From Margaritispora aquatica (lineage: Eukaryota; Ascomycota; Leotiomycetes; Helotiales; Discinellaceae), in NCBI GenBank assembly GCA_007644065.1, contig VJWN01000006.1, positions 868,001 to 932,000 on the forward strand: a DNA stretch of 64,000 nt, read 5' to 3'. Shown one piece after another: positions 48,140 through 59,406 of the stretch (positions within the stretch are counted from its first letter, which is position 1; each line of letters begins with the position of its first letter). Under the pieces are notes generated by a model. That model did not search any database, was not told where the DNA came from, and saw nothing but the letters and a program-made list of their open reading frames with translations. The position numbers and the translations under genes were made by a program.

Positions 48140-49193
48140 TTTTGCTTTGCTGGTGATAGATTTTTGTTTTTATGCGTTCATTTTCCTGTGAGATCGTTGA
48201 ATTGAAGGTTGAGTAGTCTTTGTTTAGTGGTTGCGGCAGAGGTTAGAATTTTGAGGACAGTTACTTGCCAAAACATGGGAACTTGCCAGAATATAGGAGA
48301 ACAAAGGCTTTTAATTGGTCAAAACTATATACAATCCAACTTCTGTGACCCGGTTGAGTGAAATTACACATCAATCACTAAGAAGGATGATCGTTGACTC
48401 CAATCATTCTAATACTTTAAATTATCGAAAATTACGAAATTTAATATGCTTAATGACTTCGCACTCAAATCACAGGATATCAAATGTTTTTTGATCCGTA
48501 TATAAGAATCCAGTCATGATTTAAGCTGCTTTGAAACAAGTTACCGATATTTTCTTGTAGCTGTTCACCCATGAATTAGCACAATAGGACAGGCATTTTC
48601 CTGCTACCTGATATCGAAGTAAAGCACTCTAAGTCACGCTTCACTCCAAACGATACTTGAACGTCTTACATTGTACAAGCCATAAAATTATCCATCGAAG
48701 TCTTTATCATACAATAAACACCACCTTCTAACAACATTTCGTATCATGAATTCGGAGTTGTCTCCGAAATGGTGTGTATTTGATACATCCTAATTGGCTA
48801 TCTCTCAAATAAGCTTATCCATGCTACTGCCACCAAGATCTCCCTATACTCCCAGCTCCTTTCGACTTGGTAGTCTCAACGAGAATTCATTGGGTAATAA
48901 AGACAAATAGATAAATCATAGAAAGACATTGAAACCATAACAAGATCTCTTGCTGCTTGTTCTAGACCCTTGATACACCTGTGGAACTTTCAAATGGCAA
49001 AAAGTCAAATTTCACATGCCTCGACGTCATCGAAACCTCAAACCTCTAACCGCGATGCACTCCTGCCAAACCCACAAATTCTCAACGACAGCCAGTGCGA
49101 GACAGTTACTGACATCACCTTATCAAAAAAACTCTTCTTGATTGATTCAAAACGAACCGTTGTCCCCGAGACAATCGGTCTTACAAAGATCCC
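48140..49193. other. divergent promoter region, small secreted protein and caleosin
   Basis: About 1 kb between a minus-strand and a plus-strand gene. A TATATAG element on the minus strand at 48332-48325 serves the small secreted protein gene. The direct pair ACTTGCCAAAACATGGGA and ACTTGCCAGAATATAGGA lies near 48264-48298. On the plus side an open frame at 48970-49308 overlaps the caleosin start in another frame and looks random. Confidence 0.45.
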
Positions 49194-50159
49194 ATGCTCT
49201 TCACTTCGTCAACAGGTGAAATTATATCTCTGCCGGACCCTACCGAGGAGAGAACCCCATATACCCCGACGAAAAAAGTACAAGCAACTGCGAAGCACTT
49301 GGAAATAATCAAGAATATGGCACCTGCAAGAACGAAGGAGGATGGGTTCGATGTATCAATCAAAGATATGCCAGTGACAGAGCAGAGAAGGCCGTTTATC
49401 CAGAAGGATGGTGATGAAAACCTGACACATGCAGGTATGTTCAATTGTATGGTGAACAATTGTGTGTACTGACAGATTCAGGCACTGCAAGAGCAAACGA
49501 AGCAGCTTCGGTCGAGTCTCCCAATGGCACACAAACGGACAACTGGGCTTCGGAACACAAGCATCAAACAGTTCTGCAACAACATCTCGCATTCTTCGAC
49601 ACAGATGGGGATGGTATTATCTGGCCTCTCGATACCTTCCGTGGTTTCTACCGACTAGGCTACGGTCTCATTCTCTCGATTATTTCGGTCATCATCATCC
49701 ATCCCAACTTCTCCTACCCGACTGTGAAAGGATGGCTCCCCGATCCATTATTCAGGATTTATACCGAGAGGATACACAAAGACAAGCATGGAAGTGATTC
49801 TGGGACTTACGATACAGAGGGCAGGTTTGTGCCGCAGAAGTTCGAGGATATCTTCGCCAAGTATGCGAGTAGTAGTGATAAGCAGAGTCTGAGCTTCAAT
49901 GATGTTGTGAGCTACCTGCAAGGACAAAGATTGGTGTTGGATCCATTTGGCTGGGGAGGGGCGATCTTTGAATGTGAGTTTGTTCCTAAAGTACTGAGAG
50001 TTGAGTTTAGAGATATCGTAATTAACGAATATTACAGGGGTTGCAACGTGGATCTTGATCGCGAGAGATGGAAAGATGTATAAGGAGGACATTCGGAGGA
50101 TTTATGATGGCAGTATTTTCTACGAGATCGCTGCTAGGAGGGAAAAGAAGGATAAGTAA
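49194..50159 (+). CDS. caleosin / peroxygenase
   Basis: A lipid-droplet or ER-associated, calcium-binding heme protein; fungal caleosins are peroxygenases acting on fatty-acid hydroperoxides. Exons are 49194-49434, 49482-49973 and 50038-50159 (284 aa). The family-typical N-terminus MAPARTKEDGFDVSIKDMP begins at 49317, so that ATG is an alternative start giving 243 aa; the extra 41 residues are unexplained. The EF-hand is DTDGDGIIWPLDTF, preceded by a heme-ligand His in HQTVLQQH. A hydrophobic segment and proline-knot-like region follow (LILSIISVIIIHPNFSYP), then the conserved block HKDKHGSDSGTYDTEGRF with the second His. The last exon reads WVATWILIARDGK. The first intron can end at 49475 or 49481; the second gives HAGTARAN, closer to the family. 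It lies near a heme-thiolate peroxygenase and a tyrosinase. Confidence 0.93.
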
Positions 50160-50505
50160 AGAACCATGAGCATAGGACCCACGGTGGAATCGCCACCTAC
50201 AGCAAGAGGTTTGTTGTCAAAAGGATCAAAAAGAAACAGAGGAAACTGGAAGCTTTAGTAATACGGGAAACAAGGTGGACTGCTTGAGCGTGTACTGACA
50301 AGCTATGTACAAAGAATGATTGTAGGATGAAATACAACAAGAATATACTGTATCAACCATGAAAATCTCAAATCATATTCAATACAACAGCACAAGGGCA
50401 TTGCTATCCAAAGTGGTGTAATTTGATTAAACGAAGAGACACGCGGAACAAACCCTCAAGGTGTAGCTCTAAACGGATATGTGAAAGGTCATTACACAAA
50501 CCCAA

Positions 50506-50826
50506 TCATTCTGTTGACACGGTCGTCCTGAGAAGGCTATTGATCTTCTTCTCTGTCTTGAGAGGACTGACTATACGAGCTGATGTTCGGTGAACCAGCA
50601 CCGCTAAAATAATACCGAGACAATTTATGGAAGTGTGCAGGTGCGCGGTTCTATTGCGTATTCGATCACCCAAGTCCTCCAACATGACTCGGGGATGTAA
50701 GTAGAGCTCCCCTCTCTCTTCGATAGCTCTCATCTTCTCCTCACGTATCTTGCTAACAACAAGATCAAAGATCACAATGTGACCTCGTAAGACTACTGTT
50801 ATCAACCCCATGGTTGAGTTCCTCAT
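50506..50826 (-). CDS. hypothetical 106-aa protein, weak
   Basis: A 106-codon frame opening with ATG, free of low complexity. It has a hydrophobic start, a charged helical segment (SKIREEKMRAIEERGE) and a second hydrophobic stretch (SINCLGIILAVLVHR). I recognise no family and see no splice-compatible neighbours. Composition is more protein-like than most frames in this stretch, but it may be chance. It lies convergent to the caleosin gene about 350 bases away. Confidence 0.25.
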   Translation of the reverse strand: MRNSTMGLITVVLRGHIVIFDLVVSKIREEKMRAIEERGELYLHPRVMLEDLGDRIRNRTAHLHTSINCLGIILAVLVHRTSARIVSPLKTEKKINSLLRTTVSTE

Positions 50827-51800
50827 ACAATTCCTTCCTTGTTGCTTACGACGGCTCCAGCTGGCTTGTCAAAGACACCACTCACTTCGCGTATCCAAGA
50901 AACCCTATTCCTGAATCTGAACCACAAGTACCAACACAACACAACAAACAGAACAGTGACCCGGAAATCTCCCGACACCCGTTTCCAAATACGGCACGCG
51001 GTACACGGCACACTGGCAGCACAAAAATAGGTAAAACCCCAAAACACCAAGAGTTACTTTACCCACCACAAACAAACAACTCGGGAATAAGCGAAAACCC
51101 CTGGATTGACCAAAACAAGAGGTGATCGTCAGGAACAAGACCAATGGAATTCAAAGGTGATCTACGCCGTAACTGCAAATCCACTATTACACGACCAACC
51201 ACGATACGACAACGAGCACAACCACGAGCACGAGATGCCGTACTGTAGCCGTGTCCCGTTGGTACAGAACAGTACTGTATTGAGATCCCGCCTCTCCTCC
51301 AGACACGGGATATCTCTCGTTTCCTGATCGAGGCGAGTATTGTTATCCCTTAGCTGCAAACGACGTCGTATTCTTGGGCATGTACTCCGCATTTCCAAGA
51401 GTCACCACTCTGCGTAAGTCGATACTTAAATCTTACTTACCTAAACCCCAAGGAACACCGCTCGAGAGACAAGAGAGACAAGAGAAACAAACGTCGCAAG
51501 ATTAAAATATGAATCTTGGCCACCATGGCCACCATCCGACCCACCGGAGAGCATCGAAATCCCAAGTCCTACCAAGTCTTCACGTGCAAATTTCGTTTGT
51601 TCCGTGCGAGGTCTTTGGGTTACGGTACCCACACGACTCCTCCAAAAGCTCGTACATGCATGCAAGATGACAGCATTCCTCGGTCAAACAAACGAAATGC
51701 CATGCACGGAGGCATGGAAAACTCTTATCGAAGACACGGAAGTTTCGTCAGATAGTCCTGAGCTATATTGGTAACACGGATGGAAATTTGACCTGACTAG

Positions 51801-51835
51801 TTTAGCTCGCTTAGCTGGCTTAGCTTAGCTTAGCT
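51801..51835. repeat. imperfect TTAGC tandem
   Basis: Repeated TTAGC/TTAGCT units, some interrupted by GG or TCG, ending in CTCAGCTCC. Short simple tandem in non-coding sequence. Confidence 0.6.
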
Positions 51836-53734
51836 CAGCTCCAGGGCAAATTGGTAGAGTTCGAAGCTATCGGCACGCACAGTAACGCTCGCACTACCCA
51901 GATACACTAGGAAAGTCTCTCGCGCGCTCTAGCATAAGGTGCCTTTTATAAGCTAGAAAGTCATGTCGGATCTTAGCGCCCAGTGCCCAAGGAGAAAAAA
52001 GAAAAAACCTCAAGCGTATTTCCATATACGAGAGAGACTAGGTTGTTGATTGCCGACTACGGATTGCGCCATATTTGTAGTACCGGTGCCGGTGCTAGGA
52101 GGAGGAGGAGTAGGTAGAGATAACGGCCAGGATGAAGACGTTGAGAAAAGGAAAAAAAAACCATGGAAACGTTGGAACGAGGACAAGCGAAGTGGGGATG
52201 GAGGTGGATAGACTACGATCCGTGATAATTAGTTGCTAAGGTAGGTATGGAACACAAATGCAAATGCAAAGGGGAACTTGCTTGGAATGAAAAAAAGAGA
52301 GGAAAAGAATTGCATATCGGGTAGAGAGAGAGCACAAAAGGAAGTTTGCAGATATCCGCATGGAAGATAGAAGACTTTTATATTCACAACCTACCTGTTG
52401 GTTCTGGTTATATCAGATCAATACCTTAGAGATAGAGGAGTATTTTACTTACTTGGAAACAAAGGAAACGAACCTACATCCTGTGTGTTGGTAGGAATAA
52501 GGAATAAGGAAGAAGGAATAAGGGCAATAGTAAAGAAACAATCCGCCGAAATTGAAATTCAATATCACGCTCCCACGTACCCATACATTTTCCATAGCTC
52601 AATTCATCATCCATCCATCCATCCTTCAATCAATCAATCCACATTCCCCGAATCCGCCACGCTGGAAACACCCTCAGCCACGCACGACGACAAAGTATCC
52701 ACGAGAACTGTCACCCGGCCTCGTGCCATGTGAAAAGGTAGCACACCACAGATGAAAGTTCTCACTTCGGTGGTACCGCCACCCCTTCGCACTGAGCTCG
52801 CAATACCCAGCCACGCTGCTGAAGGCGGGCGGTGTAAGATCCTCGTAGGCAGTAGTGACGACTGTCGTGAATCAGGATCACCCAGCCGGTGTTACTCTGC
52901 ACGACGGTGGTTCAGCTTCGAAAATGGGGATGAAGAGAAATTAGGTTGGAATTGAAATAATGGATCTGATCTGCAGCAAGTCCTGTTCATTATAGGTACA
53001 ATCTGCATATGCAGTGTCGACCACCTCATCACTAAACTCCCTAATGTGTGAACACCGATACACCCTTTCTTGCCAAGTCGCAATCATCAAGATCCGATGC
53101 AATGAAACCAAGTTGAGTCTCATCTATCCAGCCCTCAAATTACCAACAACAAAAGAGAAAAAAAGGAAAACTCCTGTGTCCGCGTGCAGTACAGACCGCG
53201 TATTCCTGGCTATTCCCTTCCTTATCCGTCTAAAAACTCCTCATATCGATTCTAATAATGAAAATATGCCATGGCGATGAGTCTTGATGTCACCCACGAA
53301 GGAATGCTCATCATAGAGATTCAACTTCTGGTGCCACCAGCTAATAGTCGAGGCTGTGTGTGGATGTGTGTGTTGAAACAAGGTAGACCCATCTTGTGAC
53401 ATGACACAAAGAAGATAAAGCTGGGGAATAATCTCCTAAAAGCAGGCCTAAAGTGACAAAAGGAATAATAATTCAGGCTCTCTCAATGCCCATCGTGATG
53501 AGCAGTTTTCGATGCCATAATGGTGTGTAGCTGGGTCTAAATTCCAGGGATCAAATGGCGAATATCAACATAGATGAGATCGCAGTGTACCATCCAACCC
53601 TGTGATTCAGTATGGAGATGAAATTTGGTGATCCGAAGGAAAGTCGCTGTGAGAGGTAATTTGGTTTGTTCGAAGATCCGGTCTTCCGAAGTGATTTCTA
53701 AGTCATGATTTTCTGGCATCTGAGTTTTCAAAAA

Positions 53735-54567
53735 TTACATGGCAGAGATGGTGTTTCTCTTGCCCATTAGACTCCATCTTTGTTTTTTGGGCTTTGCCTC
53801 TTGTGCGACGGCATTGACAATTGGTTTTGGTTGTACATGTTGGGTTTCTAGGACTGGCGCCTCACCGACCTTCCTGGTTGTACTGGTATGTAAACGTTGG
53901 AAAATATCCTTCTCAGCAAAGGTTTGTGGTTGTAGCCTCTCAGGAGTTTTGGACCCAATCTTGATTTCGGGAAGATTCTCAGAAGAGGATGTAGTGCTGT
54001 TGCCTGAACTATTCACAGGAGAAGTTGCTATTTGAACGTCAGTAGTGTGCTATTGAATCAAGATCTTGCGTCAGTCTTGACTGCACGCACGCACATACCT
54101 TCCGAGTGAACATGGCTTGCTAGTGGACTTGGGCCAATTCCAGAATCTTGAAGGGAGTGATGCCTGCCGGCCCTCGATCTCCTATCTCTGGGCTCGTTCG
54201 TGTATTGAATATCTCCGGTTCTATCGAACCACGTTGGATTGTAACTATTGTAGCTGGAATTCCTTGGGAGACTGGATTGTGGGCCTGAACCCTGAACTGC
54301 GCCCATAAACGACGTTGTAGAGAGGGTACTTCCTGTTCGACTGATGGCCATCTCGCTTCTTCTCTTGTGATGTTCCCGGATTTTTGGTCGATCTTCATGC
54401 TTCCATGAAGAAGGGGCACCACTTAACGCATCAACGGCGGCATGTGTAGGGACATGCTTATACTTTCGTTTGGAAACTGCGATTTCCTCCTTTTCCTTCT
54501 CTGCGGCTTGCACCTTATGTTCTTTGGCAGCTTTCCTCGACTGCTTGATCTTCGAAAACACAGACAT
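53735..54567 (-). CDS. conserved fungal basic protein of unknown function
   Basis: Exons are 54567-54099 and 54027-53735 (253 aa). The N-terminus MSVFSKIKQSRKAAKEHK and the block YKHVPTHAAVDALSGAPSSW followed by KHEDRPKIREHHKRRS look like a conserved Pezizomycotina family, but I know no function for it. Residues 1-35 form a strongly charged helix that could be a coiled coil; the middle is Ser-rich with several potential phosphorylation sites. The C-terminus has a basic KKQRWSLMGKRN stretch that could be a localisation signal, and the protein stops shortly after it. Phase closes across the 71-base intron (CA joining to make Ala). No membrane segment or signal peptide is visible. A role in signalling or as an intrinsically disordered adaptor would be a guess. 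Confidence 0.75.
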
Positions 54568-57500
54568 GGTGGGTTAAGACAATCCGTTCAAGATATAGAG
54601 TCCAGTTACCGTTAATTGGCAAACACTAGAGGTATATAACAGTGAACTTTCTTCGCGCCAACAAGGATTGACTAATCGAAACTTGGCAGGAGATGGTTCT
54701 TGATATTCAGAATCTTCGAATCGTTGGTGTATCTTAGCTCACTCCTGGGTGCGGGACTGATCGACTTAGTTGGTACCAATGGCACTTGGGAACAAGGTTT
54801 GATTCCAAAGATTTTCCCAGTGAAGTCCACTACGATTGAACCAATTTAGCACTGTAACTAATTAGACGGAACTTGACGGGATGCTTAAGGAACTATTGAA
54901 TTACCTCCAGTGAAGATCCGATCCAGGTGGAAGAGGTACTGTAAGATGAAAGACGTTGAGATGGTAAGATGGGAAGTGATGTCTTGATTGTCTCTGGGGG
55001 GTTTGGAAAGGTTGAAAGACGTTTGAGGGGTAGCTTCAGCGGCGTGTGAGGGAGGAAAGCTAAAGTCAAGAGACCAAAAGTGTTTGGGTTGAGTGTAACA
55101 GGTATTGTAAGGTATTGTGAGGTAGAAGTGTAGGAAAGTACCTTGGAGGAAAAGTGATGCTAGCGGATTGAGCCGATTATAGATATTTCTTTCTGCTGCA
55201 CTGTCCTATTTTGTGCTATTTCGTCCTATCCTATCCTGACCTTGTCTTGGGTTGTCTTGGGCTGTCTTGGGCTGGCCGTGTATGTGGTGTGGGACATATG
55301 ATCGACTCCTGCAGCAGTCCAAGCTCCATCTCCACTGCCTCCACAACTACCTCCGTATATCAACTTTCAACTTACCTACCCGAGCTACCTTTGTTTAACC
55401 TGGTATCAAGCTGAAAAATAAAGATGATGCACACCACGCACACCGAGCACAGAGAAAGATACACATTTACATTTACGAATAATGTAGGAGAAACCAGGGA
55501 CCGAAACCAGCAAGAGGTTTCGGAAATCGGAAATCGAGAATCGAGAATCGAGAAGATTTTGAGCCTGGGATTACCTCCTTAGAGCTGTTCAGATCATCCT
55601 CTGGCTGCAGAAAAAAAAAACTCCCCGATAGGCATAGCTTAAAGGATTTCGAAGCTTCTTCTGCTTCTTGCTTCTTGCTTCTTGGGCCATGTTTTTTTTT
55701 AATTCCGATCTCAGCCTTTCTAGCTCCTTTGCCGAGCCTCCTATTCGCCTGTTGCTCCTGTGTCTCACTCGTCTGTTTTGATGCCGAAGTCTCACTTCAG
55801 CCACCAAATCCAAGCGGACGCACGAGAAGTCGAGGAAATCCTCCAATGTCTTCCACTTGCATGGCAATGAAAGACCTTCTACGAACAAGGCTGGAAAAGT
55901 GGCTGTCTGGTCGACCGAATGGAGATGCTTCATGTAGGTACCCATACCCCGTTGCATACGCCCTGCATGCCATCTATTGTTATTTATGTTTATTGATTCT
56001 AACTCGGACACCAGAACCAGGATTTGGCCTTGCGATTGTGGTATGACTGGTATCATCATAGCATCACACTTTTGGACTTGACGGCGCGATACGATATCAT
56101 GGTGCCACCCTCCAATGGTTGCGGCTGCGGCTGCGGCATTTGCTATCACTCCAGCGCCGAATTTCCGATGGGTAGCTAGTTCCGGCGGTTGGTGGGTTGT
56201 TGTTATTTTCGTCACAGCAGACCAGAGGAGACCAGAGCAGAGAAGTGAAGACGGGAGTAATGGAGTGGAGGTGGTTGTTCGTGTTCATGGTGATGATGGT
56301 TAGACCAAATGCAAAGTCGCCCCGTACCGTCCAGGGTAGTTGCAATAAGCTCGGTCGAGTGGGGGATGAGCGTTGGTGTTCCCTGAACATATTTCTTGGC
56401 TTGGGAGATTTATTGGGACGATAGGATCCCCCCATGTGATGATCAAGGAGCGACGGCCAGGATTGTTTGGTTCATTCCAGGGGCTTCAAGCTTATCCATC
56501 CGAACATGGCCCAGTGCTGACAAGGCAGCGCTTTCAAGGGCTTGAGTGGTGATCCGATCAAGCTTCGTCACCAACTTTCACGAGGCACGTCCATTTTAAG
56601 TTTTGTCATCATTTCAATTCATCTGTGCAAATGCGTCAACATCTTCGTCTTGTTGTTATCAATGCTGATTTGTCTTGTTTCCAAACACTAGCTGTACTTG
56701 GAGCTTCTTGGGTCTTCTCTCCTCGAGATGAAACTGGTATATCATTTTTGGTTCTTATCTTGGGTCTTTTGTGGACAAAGCAGACCTCTGTTGAGACCAT
56801 CTTACTGGGGACAAAGATAAAGATGTGCCTCACAGAAGGTCGGGCTTTGCTCGTGTGACTCCAGATACGCTTCCCACTTCTCAGTGCTGTGGAAGCTCCA
56901 GAGGCTGAGATACGTGTGTTGTTCTCGTGTCTCATTCGCGATCCACTGGCCGATCGATAAGCAGCCATTTATTAACTCTGTGTCTATTCAAGAGTTAATA
57001 CGTGGTTGGGTCATAAGTTTGGTTTTTGAGGCTTGGGATTTTCAGGTCAATATCAGCCTAGAATTTCTTGAAGCATATTCTTAGGCCCGACTTTCTCATG
57101 AGACATGGCGCCGTCACCATGATCCAACCGGACATTTGAGTGTCAAGACTGTTATCCCCCCACTCCTTTGCATTCGAAGCCTCACATCTACCTGCTTGAA
57201 AGGAATGGAGAGCTCTTAGCAGGGCGGCCAGGAGTACTTCACCTACTTTTTGAGGTGCCAATACCTGCCCTGATTTTTCGTCTCATTAGACGAGAATTCT
57301 CCACTCTCATCGAGATATTATGATCCATCTAAATTTGATGATCATAATCTCCCAGCCGCATGTTGAACCCATGTCCTGTACTATTCGTTGAAATATTGAT
57401 TCTCAACTTTCTTTTCTCGCTTCCGGACGGATGTTGGCATCTTGACTGCAACCAACTTGAGGCTTATCTCCTTAGCGCTTTGTCTTTTTCCCACCCAAAT

Positions 57501-59406
57501 TTTATTTGTGTCTACACACTGTGGTACTCGGCATCACTGGTCATGAGCGCTACAATTCTTTCCTTAGCCTGCCATATGGTCATCGCCAGAGGGATACTTC
57601 TTTGGATGCAAAGCACATGTAGATTGTAACCCAATCTACTAGATAGATACCTACTCGTCTTTCAAATGTGCTCAACCTACAGAGGGCTGTCCTAATGGAA
57701 ATTCAAGTCTTCAATTGGCTCCACACCTTGCTCAACAATCCTGTACGCCGCAAAATGTAAGAGAGAAACCAGTAGTTTTGCTCAGCCCTTGCTTGATACC
57801 CTTGAACTGCCCTCTGCTGTTTATGGTCTTGGATAAGAACATGTCGACATTTTTCTTCCAGGTTTATTTGGAACTAACTGTAGCAGACAACGATCAGGTC
57901 TAAAATAACACGATCGTCTCACTGTGGTGAGATTAAAAATGAGGCTCAATGACTTTTGGGGGGGGGGAGGAGGGGGGGCTTAGATTTAGTGGTATAATAA
58001 CCCGAGGTAAATCTGGCGTGCTATGCAGCAATAAGGTCTAAGTCAGTGAAGACAATGTCAATCAAAATTTGAGCCTCCTAAGCACTAGGCGTCTATGGTT
58101 CATTACAAGAAGCAATAGCGACATTTGTGAGACTCTGAGGAAGAGTGGTTTGTCTTAGAAGACAAACGCCATGATTTTCAATGTTCTGGTCCTTTGAAAG
58201 GAGAGTCTCGATGCGCTATAAAGATTGAAATCTGAGAAGCGAATATCTGACTCTGGGTTGGCGTAGAAATGAGTGGCATGCTTTGTCACAATTGCCCTAT
58301 ACTCCACCGCAATGCCTTCCAGCTTATATCATGATGTTTGGCATCCTCAGTAGGACGACAGAGATTGCCATGCAATGGGCATGGTGATTTCTCACAGGCT
58401 AAATTTGAAGAATCCGAGCAATCCATTCGGTAAGGCATCAATGATATTAGGTCCTATTTGAAAGAATTTGTATGTGGAAATATGGACATGGAGAGTCGAC
58501 GTTATGTAGCTGTAAGGCGCTGATTGGATAGCTGCACATTATAGAGCTGGATCTCCTTCGAGCTCAGGTACCGAGACCAGTATGGAGGCGCGTCCTCACA
58601 CTTGAGGGCATTCCCAAATGACGTGTTCCGGAATATGTATCGATTGCTGGAATCCGAGTGGATGGAGGCGCGAAGGAACAAAGAATGGAGGGGTTACAGC
58701 TCAAGAAATGTTTAGAGGATGTTTGAAACGATTGAATATGACGAATTCTCCACCCCCGCTAGTGTGGAGACGCACCAGTTGCTTCAAACTCATCTAAAAA
58801 TAGGAAAAAAAGCCCTTGGAAGGAAAGCCGACAACGGAAACGTAGGCATGCGACACGTGACTGTGGCTAAATCCAGTTGAGATCTTTGAAAATACGCATT
58901 AGCATTTCGAATATATGGAAATTAGGAAATCAGGATTGCTTTGATCGCATTAACCTGAGTTAGATCTGCGGCGAAGATTGGTTCACTTTTAATATGCTTG
59001 TTGCGAATCTGAATTGACAGCTACATTCTACCTATTGCCTTGGGATGTTGAGGAATCGCAGAATCATGACTGCGCTAGCTCGGTCGCCATTTTCGTAACG
59101 TCCGTCGACAACCTCGTCATAACCTAATAATTAAAACACGACAACAACAACAACAAACACAACGAAAGAGTACTCGCGCATAGCAACAGTATTCATACAT
59201 GTTCAACACGAAGGTCTTCTCGTGTTGTATTTAGGCCCCACTCGGTACCTTCGAATCTAGGGGCGCGACTTGGGCGCAACTTGACCGTGGCGATCACTAT
59301 CCTTCAAAGCCAGGCTCCGCTCTCCTTGCAACAACATCTCGAAATCGCGCCTGATATTCTACACTGTTCTGCGGAGGAGCTGAAGGGAGAACTACAACCT
59401 TTGATA
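54568..59406. other. 4.8-kb stretch without a supported gene
   Basis: The left part carries the upstream region of the basic-protein gene, including TGTCTTGGGCTGTCTTGGG-type direct repeats near 55245-55272 and GAATCGAGAATCGAGAA near 55535-55555. A minus frame across 55589-56215 opens with GTG and is not supported. The right end is the Psy2 leader with a CAACAACAACAACAA run near 59142. A G-run is listed separately. I see no domain-bearing frame. Confidence 0.45.
57958..57978 (+). repeat. G-run, potential quadruplex-forming tract
   Basis: Ten G, then AGGA, then seven G on the plus strand, with 19 G in 21 bases. Such a tract can in principle form a G-quadruplex, and it is also a place where sequence length errors are common. 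Confidence 0.75.

Larger units (their letters stand above)
50160..53734. other. gene-poor stretch between caleosin and a conserved basic protein gene
   Basis: About 3.6 kb with no strongly supported gene apart from one weak small frame listed separately (50506-50826). Short tandem TTAGC copies occur at about 51801-51835. CATCCATCCATC and CAATCAATCAATC runs lie near 52610-52640. An 8-base ACGAGCAC repeat occurs near 51212-51231. Confidence 0.45.

Noticed and set aside
49194..49316. Possibility that the caleosin starts at 49317 instead of 49194
   Set aside because: Not fully rejected: the family-like N-terminus begins at 49317, but the frame is open from 49194 with an ATG, so I kept the longer model and noted the shorter.
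41666..50159. A classical secondary-metabolite cluster with a backbone synthase
   Set aside because: No polyketide synthase, peptide synthetase or terpene cyclase lies in the window, so I describe only an oxidative-enzyme neighbourhood.
55589..56215. 208-codon minus-strand frame upstream of the conserved basic protein gene
   Set aside because: Opens with GTG, has low-complexity Ala and Asn runs from trinucleotide repeats, and no family resemblance.
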